64,000 bases of DNA from Podospora pseudoanserina (GCF_035222485.1 NW_026946672.1:744001-808000); one strand, 5' to 3'. Counted from the stretch's first letter, positions 45,829-58,700 are shown. Translations and numbers: made by a program. Notes: generated from the letters alone by a model not told the origin.

Positions 45829-48054
45829 TTACCTACCTTCTGCTGTCCCCTCCCCCTTTTCCATCTCCATCTCCCTCCTCCTCTTCTCCCTCGCCTTCGC
45901 CTTCTGCTCCATAAACAACCTCATGTCCGCATCCGAAAACAAATCCGCCGAAATCAGCACCTTCTGCTCCGCCACCACCATCCCCGCCCCCGCCCCCGCC
46001 CCCGCCCCCGCTCCCCTCCTCCCAGATGAAGAGTCCTGCTGCTGCACGCTGTAGACCTGGAACGGCAGCTGGGGTGCCTCGCCCGGGAGCTCAACCTGCG
46101 TCATGGGGTGGAATTCGGGGTAGTACCCGTCCTTTGTGGGGGGTAGTTCCGCTCCGGCTTGGGGTTCGGGCATGTTGCGGATGGCTCCCTTGGTCATGGC
46201 TTCGAACTCGATCTGGGAGGCATAAGGGGGGAGGCCGCCTACGGGTGAGGAGGCGCCGAGGAGGGGGGATTCGTCCCAGGAGAATTGACGTTCGTGGTGG
46301 TGGTGGTGGTGGTAATCGTTTCGGTCGTGGTTTTGTTCTGATACCTCGGCGATCGCGGGGACTTGGTAGGGGGGCTGCTGTTCTGGGTAGTTGGGTTCGT
46401 GGTAGGTTTGCTCTTGGTAGCGGCGGTTGATCATGGTGTCGTCTGGAGGAACGGTGGGGGAGACCACTTGTGGGGTTGGTGTTACTCGGTTGGGACCATA
46501 AGATGTGACGACGTTGGGCGACACAGTATGTCGCGGTGGGGAGGGGTGCGGATGTGGTAGTTGTTCGGGTATTGATGATGGCCTGGATGGGACTGCTGCT
46601 GGTGCCGGGGCCGGGATGTTATAGCCCGTGTAATCGGGATATTCTGGGAAATCAGGCACGATCGGCATTATTGGTACCACCGGGACGGCTGCTATGCTGT
46701 CTGGTGAGCTGTGGGGAGAGGTCCTCCTCTCTAGTTCTATTACTCGTGGTGTAGGTCGCGGTAATGTTGGGGTGACGGGGTTAGGGCCGTATGAGATGAC
46801 CGGGGGGATGGCTGTGTTGTGTTGTGATTTCAGACGAGCAGCGGCGAGTTCATCTGCCTCCATGCTTCGTTCCTGCGGCGGCGACCAGTAGCTGTTTTGG
46901 TGGGGTGCTGTTGGCGAGTGATGGCCGTTTGTTGGTGAGTGAGAGTGGCTGGTGAGAGAATGTAGCGAGCGAACATCTTCGTATCCCATCGACCCCGGAA
47001 ACCCATCGTAGACCGGCTGTATGGGAAACAGTGCCTCTTCGTCCGACCTTGCCGACACTATCGAGGGCGCGCCAGGACTGCGCTTCTCCGGTTTCCTCCC
47101 CTTGCCACGTTCATGATCCATGATGGCACCGAGGTGATCGGCATCCTGGCCTCGGCGACGGCGCCTGAAGAATACCATGGCGATAACGGCGACAATGGCG
47201 ACACAGATAAGGCTGATGCCAATGCCGATACCAGCTTTGGCTCCAGAGCTGAGACTGTCTCCCCCGGCCTGGGGTTCCGAAGGTTCTGAGACGACGGTTG
47301 TGGGGGCCGTCGAGGTTGTTTCTGCTCGAAGCTGCAGATGTTTCTGCCGGCCGGTCGTTGTAGTTGTCCGTCTCGGCGCGGCAGGTACGGGTACGGGCGT
47401 CGATATTGAGACTATCGGCGAAGTGCCGGTCGCTGGGCGCTGATTCGTCAAGACCACAAACCTATCGCTAACGTCTCCACAATCCCCAGACTCTGAGGTG
47501 AGCTCGAACCAGCAGGGAGCGTTGGTGGAGGAAAAGTTCAGTTGAAGGCGAGCGGAGCCGTTGAACGGGCTGGCATGGCGGGTGCTGAGCTCTGAAGGGG
47601 TGGTACAAATATCACATCAGTCAGCAACCTGGCAGTGGTGACAGCGGGCGTGCAGAAGGGGGCAAGCCACTATCGAGAAGTAGGGGGGAAGTGCTGTGCT
47701 TGGCACCTCAGCCCGAGAGAGAGAGAGAAAGGAAGTGGTGGGGTGTGAGACTCGAAAGGAGATGGAAGTGGAAAGAAACAACTGACTCTGGACGGCTGCT
47801 TTGCCGTCTTGACCTCCACACCAACACGACAGAGTGGGATTGGCAAGGGTGGACCGGTACGAGACGGTCAGGATGTCGAGATGATAGAAGAAGTCGAGGT
47901 TCTTGGGAAAGAGAAAGTCGGCTCCGCACTTGTTCGCGGTCGTTGTGGAAGCGGGTGCGCTTGCGACGGCGCCGCCGCCAGGTCCAGAAGCTGCTGTCAG
48001 CAGACTCGGGCTTCTCGTTAGGATGGTGTCCGCCGTCGCCGTCGCCATCGCCAT
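45829..48054 (-). CDS. Single-pass membrane protein, mid2-like architecture
   Basis: Two exons are inferred: up to 47787 and 47591-45829. The intron is 195 nt (GTCAGT donor, CTTCAG acceptor). The first in-frame ATG is 48054 (MAMATATADTIL), giving 676 aa. The frame stays open to a TTG at 48201 whose peptide (TPLILVSLLGVTLST) looks like part of a signal peptide, so a further 5' exon may be missing. The ectodomain has paired cysteines (NKCGADFLFP, LSCWC, NAPCWFEL, SGDCGDVSD) and a Thr/Ser/Pro stalk. One TM helix (AGIGIGISLICVAIVAVIAMVFF) precedes RRRRR. The long cytoplasmic tail is Pro/Ser-rich with a His run and a Gly-Ala run. The layout is that of a cell-surface sensor or anchor of filamentous fungi, with unknown ligand. 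Confidence 0.7.
45985..46015 (+). repeat. (CCCCGC)n hexanucleotide repeat in coding region
   Basis: About five CCCCGC units encode, on the minus strand, the alternating Gly-Ala run near the C-terminus of the membrane protein. It is a length-variable site that stays in frame. Confidence 0.85.
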
Positions 48055-49720
48055 CACGGCCGAGGAGCCAGGAAGGAGAGGCGAGATTATGGTTTCAAAA
48101 GACACATTTGCAACAGGATCACGCAAATAGCAGCAAACAAACACTTTGGTGGAGAGAGTGACGCCCAAAAGAGACACAAGAATCAGAGGAGTACCCGACA
48201 AAAGAAGAAGGACAGGGGAGGGGTGCTGTGGTCTGGGTGGTCGGTGTTCTGAAGGGAAGGAAAGCCGGGTGACAGGCCGTCGATGGGCTGAAGAACAGCG
48301 GGATGGGATTGGATGGCAGCAGCCAAGACCGCCCCCAATCTCTCGGGACCCCGTCCGGCTGCCCTACGAAGCACAGAAGACCATCGCGATGCCACCCCAG
48401 CGGGCTGTTGGTACTTGGTCTTCGGTCTTGGTTCTCTTGCTTGTTTCTGCGGCAGTTCCTTGAAGACAAATGCTGCGCGCCGCCATCTCGCTTGCCCTGC
48501 CCACTGCGACTCGTTCGTTGCAGTGTTGATGCGCCCAAGATGCCCCAACCAGTCAAGACGCTGCCCGGCGCCCAGCCTTTGGAGAGACAAGTGTATCAGC
48601 CCCGACCCGCGTCTCGTCTCGTCTCGTCCTGGTGAGGTCTGCCAGGGCCTCCGAATGGTGGGGTGACTCTTGGGGCGAGGCTCTGTGCCGGCTACTTGCA
48701 TGCCACAGTGTTACAACTTCGTGATGGCGAGGCTTTCTTGCTCTGCATGTCTTGCCGTCTCTCCACAGCGAGCTCGTGAGAACTGTATGCCCATCATATC
48801 ATAGAAAAGTGAGACCGAGAGATGTTGCCGTACCTTGTCTGACAGAATCTGTAAGTGAGGGTGCCAACAAAAGCCAACGCGCGCTTCTCGCTTCGCCCTG
48901 AGCCATATTTAGCTGAACGGTTCTCCACCGACGCTCACGTGGGGCGCATAGCGTCCAACCGGGACAAGGGTGATTGGATGGTTGAGCGCGTGGGATTTCA
49001 GCTGAATGATCGAAACCTCAAACAGTCTCCCCGAGAGGAGAAGATATGCGCATGGCTTGATGATTCCATCACAGCACCTGGAGCCAGGAGGCATGGCAAA
49101 TTCCCGGTCCGAAGGCCGCGCCCATGGCCGGGGCAGCCCGCTCCGTGCGGGTCCTCCCAGAATCCTCGCTGTCGTACAAAATGGATGATGAATGGACTGC
49201 CGAAAAGATCAGACATCTTCCTGCAAGAACAAAACGTGGTCAGCTTATTCCGGGCACCCGACGTCAATTGGTTCCCGACTTTTTCTTTGAGATCTGACAC
49301 GGTCAGCCCTATAGCTGCTGCCATCCGGCCCACTTCTCGTTGTCTAGCGTCCGGGGCATTCAGCATTGCCAGGTCTACACATGGCTGGCTGATGACAAAG
49401 AGTCCGTAGTTGTAGACATATACATCCATGTTGAACTTTGGCAGAACACTGACTGCCAGCATCCTATGTCGACGTGCTTGTGTAAGCCGGGTCCCTTGGC
49501 CCGCCGCCTCCACATCTTCCGGCCCTCATTCCGCCTTCCGTTACCCGACGACAAGCGCAGCTATCATTATCGCCGACGACCCCTCCCCCACCTTGTGCCG
49601 GCATCAACGCCGATATCAACATCACCACCAGTGACCCTATTTACATCCGCACCAACCCCAGGTTTTTACTGCAGGTCTTTCCAAACAGTAAGCCCTATAC
49701 TCGGTAGAAAACAGCCCACC
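48055..49720. other. Divergent intergenic region
   Basis: It separates the membrane-protein gene (-) and the flavin-reductase-like gene (+). The first ~150 nt may belong to the membrane-protein gene as a missed 5' exon (see 48201). The rest holds overlapping short ORFs with no domain. Confidence 0.5.
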
Positions 49721-50629
49721 ATGGCCGCCGAAAACACCTCCAACTGGGAGTCCAAAATCCAACGCAACCCTCACCCCGACTTCAAAGCCGTTGAAGCCTC
49801 CCGCCCCCCCTTTGACACCACCAAAACCTTTTCCTACACCCAAACACCCCAGCCCTCCTGGACATTTGGTGCTGGCGCCAACCACCTCTCCACCCGACAA
49901 GACAAAGAGAAACCCCACCGCCAAATCGACCCCTACTCCCCCACCCGCCCAGCCCACCTCAACTACAAACTCCTCATCTCAGCCATCGTCCCCCGTCCCA
50001 TCGCCTTCGTCTCAACAGTCTCCCCCGATGGCAAAGTAACCAACCTCGCCCCCTTCAGTTACTTCACCGTCATCTCCCACGACCCCCCTCTCTTCATCAT
50101 CGGCTTTGCCTCCTCCCTGGTGAACCCTGACCCCACCAAAGCAAAGGACACCCTCCGCCAGCTTGACGAAGTAAAAGAGTGCACCATCAACATCATTTCT
50201 GAAAGCTTCCTCGAGGCGGCGAATTCCACCGCCATCAACGCGCCGTACGGGGTGTCAGAGTGGGATGTTAGCGGTCTGACGCCCGTGTATGATTGCGAGC
50301 ATGTCAAGGCGCCGAGGGTGAAGGAGGCGGTTTTCAGCATTGAGGGCAAGTTGGAGAGTCTGAGGGGGTTTGAGAGCAAGAGCACGCCTGGGAAGGTGAG
50401 CAGTACCATGGCGGTGGTTGAGGGTGTCAAGTTCTGGGCGAGGGAGGATGCGATCAATGAGGAGGGGAGTTTGCTGGATATTGAGGTTTTGAGGCCGATA
50501 AGCAGGTTGGGCGGGATCACCTATGGGCGGGTGACGGAGGGCATGGAGCTGCCGAGGCCGGATTTTGCGAAAGATCTTGGGGGCCACGAGGGGGCGGCCA
50601 AGTTGGAGAGGAGGGAGCAGGTGAACTGA
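49721..50629 (+). CDS. Flavin reductase-like (FMN-binding split-barrel) protein, 302 aa
   Basis: The start is ATG 49721 (CCACCATGG context, MAAENTSNWESKIQRNP). The frame is open from 49340, but that upstream part is not protein-like. Residues 1-75 are polar. The flavin-reductase-like domain covers about 85-270. It starts NYKLLISAIVPRPIAFVSTV and continues NLAPFSYFTVISHDPPLFIIGF, then a segment with ECTINIISESF and SEWDVSGL. This split-barrel binds FMN and occurs in oxidoreductases supplying reduced flavin. The substrate of fungal members of this group is not established. The ORF is intact and standard in length. Codon use shifts from C-rich to G-rich halfway, as in several genes here. Confidence 0.85.
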   Translation: MAAENTSNWESKIQRNPHPDFKAVEASRPPFDTTKTFSYTQTPQPSWTFGAGANHLSTRQDKEKPHRQIDPYSPTRPAHLNYKLLISAIVPRPIAFVSTVSPDGKVTNLAPFSYFTVISHDPPLFIIGFASSLVNPDPTKAKDTLRQLDEVKECTINIISESFLEAANSTAINAPYGVSEWDVSGLTPVYDCEHVKAPRVKEAVFSIEGKLESLRGFESKSTPGKVSSTMAVVEGVKFWAREDAINEEGSLLDIEVLRPISRLGGITYGRVTEGMELPRPDFAKDLGGHEGAAKLERREQVN

Positions 50630-51064
50630 GGATGAGTCGAGTATAAACGGGTATATAGACATTGATAAGATGATAGATCATGTTTGGCATAGATTATGCG
50701 AATGCATAAAAGGCCTACCTGGTCGATGGCGCCTTCCCTGGTTGTGTGGTAGAAGGGGGTTCCATCCTCAGTCTAACGAATGTGAGTTGTTCCTGCCGTA
50801 AGTATACAAATGCCACCCACCCTACGAGACTGGGAAGGTTCAGGCCCAAGTCCGTCTGATGTCGTCGATATAGGTATTCACAACAGATGTTTTAACAAAG
50901 TCATCTCATCCGTAAGCTACACATATCTTGTTCACTTTCGTTGCCGACATCAATATATCTTCCTTCGTTTATTGACATTATCTACCACCACTCGTTATCA
51001 TCCGTCCACCTGCCAATCAGGCATTGGACAGCCATCTTCCGTCGGGGACACTCGTTTTGCCATC
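50630..51064. other. Intergenic region before the LIM gene
   Basis: It carries the 3' side of the flavin-reductase-like gene and the promoter/leader of the LIM gene. An in-frame opening from 50810 reaches the ATG at 51065 but is not protein-like. Confidence 0.55.
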
Positions 51065-53029
51065 ATGACATCCACCCCCAACACTCACCGCGGCGTTCCT
51101 CCTTCTCCATCCACGCCAGTCTTACAAGCTCCAGCAACCGAGAAGAAAGCCCCCCTTCCTCCACTCCCTCCACCTCGCCAGCACCAACCCCCACATCAAC
51201 TCTTCACTTGCACATTTTGCTAGCGGCTCTCCTCCCCTTCGCCTTGGAATTCAAAACCTCACGTTCTCGGCTCCTCGGCCCGTTTAGCATGCCACGCCTG
51301 CTACATAGCCATCACCAACCTGGCAATATGCTGGGTCTGCAACGAAATGGTCTTCCGCGGGGAGGACTGTGTCAGCTTGGGGTGGTGCTTCTGGCACAAG
51401 GCATGCTACGGGTGTTTATTCTGCGGGTGCAAAAATGTGGTCAGGGGAACACCGCTCAAGGAATGGTTTGAGGACGATGGAACTGGAGAGGAGGACAAGG
51501 CGAAGGAGGTGGACACGGTACCGATGTGTATCAACTGTTTGGTTGATGTGCAAGATCAGCAGGGTGCAGAGGGAGAACAAGTGAACGAGGCCGAGGTGGT
51601 ACAGAAGGCGCTGAGAAAGGTGGAGAGGGCCGAGGGGGATAATGGGCTGGCGAGGGGCAGGTGGGAGGGGTTGAGAAAGGGGTATAATGAGAAGAAGATT
51701 CATTTGCATAGGCGGGTCAATGAGGAGGGGGCAAGGTCGGATTTTGATGAGGGAGGTGATCAGGGGAATGACCAGACGACTATTTACGTGTCGCTGTCTG
51801 ACCCGCTGGGAGAGACATCGTTTCGACCGAGTCCGACAAAAGGGATTCCGTCTTTCTTACAGCCTTCGCCCGCCTCGCCGGTTCAGTCTTCTCATCAAGT
51901 TCCTGTCCCAACGCAGCAAGAGTCCCGGATCAGGCGCCACAATGTCCGTTCGTACTCTTCGAGGGTCAGCAACAACTCCCACGCATCCACCGTCCGTCTC
52001 GAAGATCGGCATTTCTCTACTTCGGATAGCAACAAGACGCAGTACCCTCACAGCGAGATGTTAGAGGTGCCTTCACTCCAAAACACACCACCCACAAGCA
52101 GCCCACGACGATTTATCCACCGCGATGCACCATTCGTCTCTAACCAGACTCTCCCCTCCTCGCCCATCCAAAGAGAAGCAGCCCCCAAAGACAGCCTGTC
52201 ACACAACTCAACCACGTTCTCCTCATACGAAACCCCCCCAGAGTACCCTTCTTCCCCCGTCTCATCATCAGGCCGACAAAGCCAAAGTTTAGGAGCTGAC
52301 GACCCCTTCACTAAGATCGACTCGAGGATGAACCGAGCCACCTCCTACAACCTATTCCCTACAGCATCACACACAGGCGGGACATCGACAAGACAGTACT
52401 CCTCCTACCATTCCCTCCGTTCAAACCCATCCGCAAGAGTAGAACCCCCCGTGATGTCGATCCACATCCACCGAACCAACCCAAGGATGTCAACCGAGTA
52501 TCTCCAGCCCCAGCGGCAAGCTCACCAGTCGAGGTCATCACCACAGTTGCAGCCACCACCAGCGCTGTCGATCACGCCAATCACCACCCCACCGGCACCT
52601 GTTGTTCTTATTGGGAATAACACAACACCCACTAACAACCCCAAACAGGGTTTCCTCCGGCGGACAGTCTCTGGAAGAAAACGACAAAAGTTTCCTCGAG
52701 GAGAGGATGAAGAGGCACGCATGGCAAGAATTAGCACAGGGCAGAATGGTAGCCTGGCTACCGCGCCAGCAGTGAAAGTAGAGCCCAGCGATGGACGGGT
52801 TCAAACCCCGGAGATGGTGGCCACCACCGCCACCACCGTCACCACCGTCACCACCACAAGAGGTCACCAAGAAATAGGGCAGACGATCCCTATCGGTGCC
52901 CTTGGGGGAAGAGATGAGAAAAAGGGGGGAAGCGGCGGTAGTGGTGGTAGTGGCAGCGGGAATGGGGGGAGCAGTAGCAAGAGGAGAAGTGTACAAGCCG
53001 ACCTTTTGAGGAGGTTTTTTGGACGATGA
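51065..53029 (+). CDS. LIM-domain protein with an in-frame TAG in its N-terminal part
   Basis: The likely start is ATG 51065 (MTSTPNTHRGVPPSPSTP). The frame runs through FTCTFC to TAG at 51221-51223, then continues in the same frame as VLGSSARLACHACYIAI into a complete LIM domain. The zinc ligands are CWVC, then after 18 residues H-x2-C-x2-C-x2-C in WHKACYGCLFC, and finally CINC. The remainder to residue ~654 is disordered, Ser/Pro-rich, with a basic stretch (RRTVSGRKRQKF) and a Gly/Ser run before LLRRFFGR. LIM domains are protein-binding modules, often in actin or polarity factors. Starting at the next ATG (51347) would cut the LIM domain. The TAG may be spliced out (weak GTCTTA donor at 51119, acceptor TTTGCTAG at 51223), a nonsense change, read through, or a sequence error. 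Confidence 0.65.
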
Positions 53030-53541
53030 CTCAAACAACTGATAGAGATATGAGTAGGTATCAAGACAACACATAACTACATCTCCAATGATGAAAAAGC
53101 AGCAGCTCGTGCAAAAAATAGCTCTCAAGTTGATAATCCTACAGAACTCCCATGCTCATCAGACAAGCCCAATCCCCAGCCTATTAACGCCATTTTCCCC
53201 CCTTCTTCATATGAAAATTTCTCCCGTTGTCCCAAAGGCCGCCGCTGCCGCCGCCTTAAACTCCCCTCAAATGATGACGTGTAATGTATCGTTACAAGTG
53301 AATATAAAAAAGCAACCCAGATAACTTATGCACCTTTCCCACTCCCCTAACAATACCAGTATCAACTCCCAAGGAAGCTTTTCTTCGTCAAGGCTAACTA
53401 AGAATGTGGTGTCACCTACAACGCCCCAAAGCTCCCCCGTATCGAAAAGACATCGACTGCCCTATCCCAACAATATGCTTCATCACCGGCAGCAAACGCC
53501 AAGTGATTGGCATGGCAACACAAGTCCAAGTGGGAGTGTCT
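53030..53541. other. Convergent intergenic spacer
   Basis: This is the 3' UTR-type region between the LIM gene and the 55796 gene. Nothing else is recognised. Confidence 0.6.
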
Positions 53542-55796
53542 TTACTTCCTCACCTTTGGCCTCGACAAAGCCTGCAACCGACTAAGACTAATCCCACCTC
53601 CCGTAGTCTTCTTCTTCATCGGGCTCGGCGTCCCGGGCGCGCGACCAGGCAAAGCCGCCATCTTCCTAGGACTAGCACTTTGCATCCCCGTCTTCTTCGC
53701 GCTCGCGGCAACCAGCCTCGGAGCAAGCAACGCATCCCCCTCGGGAACTTGCTTCCTCTTCTTGGCCGCCCTATCCGCCGCCTCTCGCTCCGCTTCTTCC
53801 TCCTCCTCATCCGACGTAACCCGATGTCGCTTCTTGTTCGTCATGCCATGAGGCAGAGCGACAAACACCGTGCGCGGGGCTTCATTCTCCTTGTTTGAAA
53901 CCGTCGTCGACGATGAAGTGCGGGGGAAGCTGCCAGGCATGTTCTCCGTGGGCAGAATAGATGGGCGGACGGGGCGGATACTAGCTTGCCCGGGGGAGGA
54001 GCCGAATGAAGAGGATGGACCGCCGAAGCTGATGGTGTTGTCACCGCGGAAGGAGAATGTGCCTGGGACGGATGGCTCGGCGGAGGGGGCCTTGGTTTCG
54101 GTGGGCGCATCTGGGAGGGGGCGGACGGTGGAGAGGTCGGGGTAAGACACATCCTCGGCGCTCTGCTCAGCCAGGACGCCGTCCAACGATGGGTAATGGA
54201 CCTCTCCAAGTGGCTGCCTGACAGCGGGAACGGGGACGCCAGACTTGACCGGCGATGGAGAGTTCTGAGCCATCGCAGCATGTTGAGTGTCGGGGGTGAA
54301 AGCCACACGCTTAGTGAGCTTGCGGGCAGGGGTGGTCATGGGGACTGGAGGAAGCTCCTTTTCCAGACGAGGAGGGGCTGGTGTCTTGGAACCAAGAGCA
54401 GAGGGCATCGGAATAGTGCTTTTAGGCTTCGCAGCACTGGCCTGGGAGCGGCGGAACAGAGACTTGACCTGCTCGAAGCGGCTCTTGGGGGTCTTGACCT
54501 CGACGGCCACCTCAGGACTCTTGGGCTCGGCTGTCGAAACACCTGCCTTGGGGCTCTTGAGATCATCAGTGGTAAAAAGCACTGCCTTTGAGCTTTTGAC
54601 CTCAACCGTCTTCGTCGTCTCCTTCTCAACGGCAGTAACGGCCGCAATGTTGCTCGTCGTGGCAGACTTGATGAGACCGCCCAGCGCAGGCTTGGAGGGT
54701 GAACGCAGAAGCGAGCCACGTACAGGGGTCTTGACAATGGTGCTGCTCGATCGAGCAAGCGAAGATTTGGTTGGGGTCATCAACGATGCAAGATTAGATT
54801 TGGACCGAGGTAGGGCCATGTTAGAAGACGACTTGGGCATCGGAATTGCGCTCGCATCTCGTGAAATTGGACGCTTCGTCGTGGCATCGTCCTCGATATG
54901 CTGACGAGCACGCTTGATAGGAGACTCGACCTCGTCAACACGCTGATTGGCCTTGGGAATCGTCGAGACTGGAGTGGACTGCTTAGAACGAGCATGCTCG
55001 GGTTCGTCGAGATTGGCCTTGGATTGGCTGCGCTTGACGCCTTGTTTGAGTGGTGTAATGCGGTTCGACTGGGCTCTGAAGGCTGAGGGATGGTTTGCGA
55101 TCGAGTCCATTTTCATGAACTCGTTCATATGGGCTGAGCTGAAACGGCCGGCCTTGCCTTTGGCAGTAGCAATTTTGCGATTGTTAATCTGCTCTTCTTC
55201 GGCCTTCTCTGCCTCGCGCTGGGCGGCCATCTCGACTTTGATTTTGGCGGCCTGATCGCGGATTTGGTCCATCATGCGCTGAGCCTCAGGCCCGAGTTTC
55301 ATATCTAAGTGACCGGGTTGTCTGAATGTAAAAGAGGAAGATGGGACTGCAATCTTGGTGGGTGTAGATTGAATGGCGCCGGGAAGTGCATCGCTGCGAG
55401 AAGAAGTGGGCTTGACAATGTCGGTGAAGCCTAGACGCAGACCGGACGAAGGTGGCGCCATGGTCGGATGGTATTTGGCAGGATGCATTTCTGTGGCAGG
55501 AGGTTTAATGCGAGAAACCTTGCCAGCTGGTGTCGCGGGCAGCTTGGTAGGAGTTGGGCCGGGAGCTGGGGCTGGGGACGCAACGACAGCATCAATGTTT
55601 TGAACCGCGGCACTCTCGGCGGGAGTGTCATCTCGCTCGGCGACGGCAGCTAGGACTGGTTCCTCATGGGACGGCTTCATCGCCTGAAGTTGCGAAGCAC
55701 GGGTTAGCGGCATTGTCGTCGAATTTTGGCATGGTTGTCTTTGTTTGTTTACTTACCCTTTGGGCGCTCGCCAGGCGCGCTGAACGGCGGGCCATG
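53542..55796 (-). CDS. Basic, largely disordered nuclear-looking protein, 726 aa
   Basis: Exon 1 (55796-55758, MARRSARLASAQR) joins exon 2 (55683-53542, AMKPSHEEPVLAA) across a 74-nt intron (GTAAGT donor, CCGCTAACC branch, CTTCAG acceptor). The frame is open upstream of exon 2 to an ATG at 55713, but the spliced start is better supported. A helical stretch at about 145-190 (MMDQIRDQAAKIKVEMAAQREA) is followed by many Ser/Thr-Pro and Lys/Arg-rich segments (TPLKQGVKRSQSK, KRVAFTPD). Acidic/basic patches near the end include RHRVTSDEEEEEAE and AAKKRKQVPEG, a probable nuclear signal, and the chain ends LSRLQALSRPKVRK. Numerous S/T-P sites suggest phosphorylation. This looks like a chromatin- or spindle-associated factor, but I recognise no domain and assign no function. 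Confidence 0.7.
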
Positions 55797-58700
55797 ATGT
55801 CGGAAGCTCGCTGCGATGGCGGTGCAATGCAGGGGAAATGCGGTCGAAGAAACAGCTATTTTGACAATTTGTCGGTGTTGGAATGTTGGTGGAGAGATGG
55901 AAATGATGTCAGGTTGAAGACGCGACAAGGGAAGAGGTGCGACTGTGCCAGCGATGTCTGGTGGGGTGATAATTTTGATTCGCTGGCAGGCCGTTGAAGT
56001 AAACAAACCCTTTGATTTTGTGGGCCCGTGTCACCGGCGTGAGGTGAGTTCGTGGCACAGACCAGCTGCTCCCGACTCCCGGCAGTTTGGCACTCGATCA
56101 GACTTCCTAAACTCGACGCATACTCGGCTGCACACGAACACTATCGATACTCAACTTAACTCTCCTGAAGCTCAACGACAGTCTATGGCCCCACAGCTAC
56201 CACCGAAGCCGACAGTAATCATCGCCTTGCTACTCGAGAAGCAAACAATTTGATTATTGCCCTTAGAGCTTACCCTCCAAACGGCCCTCCCAAGCCCAGA
56301 CAGAGCCAAGTGCCAAAGTCGATATATCCCTCCGCAGCGAGATATCTCGGCCAGAGGTAATATCCAACTGGTCAAACAACACAACACATCCTTCTCTCGA
56401 AGAACCTATATACTGTGGTCTTGAGAATTCCGTTTTTCACCGTCTCGAACCCTCACCATGCCCACAGGCCTTCTCAAAAGACACTTTCACCGTTGACGGC
56501 ACCGTTTGGAAGCTGATACAAGATGTGGTTTCCCAACTGCGGGTATCTTCACCATCGGATCTGGGACCTGCATGGAAGCCCTGATTGATCTTCTTTTCGT
56601 CGACGTGCAGACGATAGCTGCGAGAAATATAGGTGGTTGAAACACCACTAACCCCCACGGTCAAAGAATCGATACTGATGAGCGCAAATTTATCGATCAG
56701 CTGCGCCATGATTGGAGCTCGACGTCTTGGAACTGCTGGGCGACTGCATCATCACCGGCACCTCTCAGATCGAATTTCCCAGGATGCCGAGTTGAGAAAA
56801 TGCCGCACCCAGGAAATTGCATCAATCTGGTGCCCCAGACGAGGCTCGAGACGGGGTACGCGACGTTGAAGTCGTCGATATCAGAGGCGGACGAGCGGGG
56901 TTGGTGAACTGGTTGTGGCTGACCCCCACCACCACTGCTCTCCGGTACTGGTGGCGCCACAGGACGCTAGAAACATTCCAGAAGGCGTAGAAGTTGCTTC
57001 TCAGTCACATTGCCCGATGCGGTCGACAAGTCCAGACCAATGAGCTTCCCATCCCGCCATCCCATACGAAGCCTCGATGAAGAATGTCCGGCATCTGCAT
57101 GTCGACCATCTGGTGATTCATGACAGAAGAAATTCTCGCTCTTCACCACCCCTCCAACTGGCCTTCTGGGCGTTCGGTCTCTCTGCCAGCAAGACGAGTA
57201 TCGGACCAGGGACGAACACTGGTACAACTCTGTTGAACCTGTACAGGCGGTATCGGTCTCAAGATGGAAGTGCGGACTAACAGAATCTCTCGCGATACTC
57301 AAGGTTGAGAGTCCTCAGTCCACTCACTGTATGGCTGCCCTCGTATAGGCCTCCGTGAAGCGGATCCTTCCGTGCAAGTTGATGTCATGGGAGGTGAACC
57401 TCACCACCAAGAACACCTCATCGGCCGGTGAGCTACATCGGTGAACGTTACCAAGGATCGATGAGCTCCTCGGAGATGCACAAAACTCGATGCCTTGGGC
57501 GTTGATCCAGCGCCAACAACCCCGCCCCGCATGTCTGGGCACTCGATGGACTCGGGTAATCACCCCCCCTGTTGCTAGCTACTTTGAGCTTGTTTAGACG
57601 AGGCTTGTCGAAAGACAAGTTGACGACCCCAAAAAAGCCAAGACGAATGGTGCAACTTTGCAAGAGAATCATCGCGGCACTGCTCAGCTGTGATCAGAGA
57701 CAAAACATCTCGGTTTTGAGGGATCACAATTTCTCATCTCAAGCAGAAGCATTCGGGCAAGAGGTGTCGTCGGAGGATGCCGTCTCTTAACTCTCGGCGG
57801 TCGCCAGCTTTCCCGTCCAGGCCGTGCGTTGCGGAGCGGCGGCGGAGGCGTGAGGAGTTCAGGGATGGCTGCCAGGGGGGGCTGGGGGCCACAGTGGAGG
57901 GCGCGGCGGGTGCATCACTCTGAAAAAGGCTTTCTTTTTCCAGTGGTTGAAGGAAACGTCACTGGAACGTCGACCAAACGCAACCGCAAACGCTGAAGCT
58001 CCCACTGCTCCCCGAACACCGAGAACAGAATCTCGAAAGCCTTCTGGTTGGATGACTGCCGACATTTTAATCTATCGATCTCACAGCGCCTGAGCATACT
58101 TGAGCTGCCCCTTCAGTCTATTGGAAGCACAAGCCGTCACCAAATATGCTCACGAGCCGCAAGAGTTTTCGTGGCCTCATTGTCAACACCCAACAGGTGG
58201 TCTTGCAGCACCCGGCAAGCTGTTCAGCAACCCTCGCCAATGCCAATCTTGGAAACGTCCCATTTCCATATACAACATTGGTCTTAAATGGTCTTTCAAG
58301 TTCTTTTCTTTTCCTTCTTGCTAATCCTCAAAAAAAGTCTTCAAGATCGACGCTGGTAGGACTCTTTTCGACCGAAGTCCTTCGTCAATAGTGTGTACCC
58401 CCCAGCGCTTGGGTTCCAGGCGGGAGGAACAGGTGGGTTGTGAACAGCGGGCTGTCTCGCTGGCTCAGGTGACTATAAAATTCTGGCGTTCTTGGTGTCT
58501 TGGCGAGGTGTCGTCAGGGAATCTGCCCCGCAGTTTAAACCCAGCCAATGTTGTTCCTGAACGCTGAACGACAGGCTGAGCATGTACCTGACAACCACCC
58601 CCAGAACAAGCCCAGTGCAACAGCAGTGGACGAAATCTCTGAAATGCCTCCACTTCCAGCCCCTCTCCACCATCGACAAGGAACACCGATGTCGGTGGCA

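Noticed and set aside
53616-54758. Arg/Ser-rich minus-strand ORFs inside the 53542-55796 gene
   Set aside because: Overlapping out-of-frame shadows of the basic protein.
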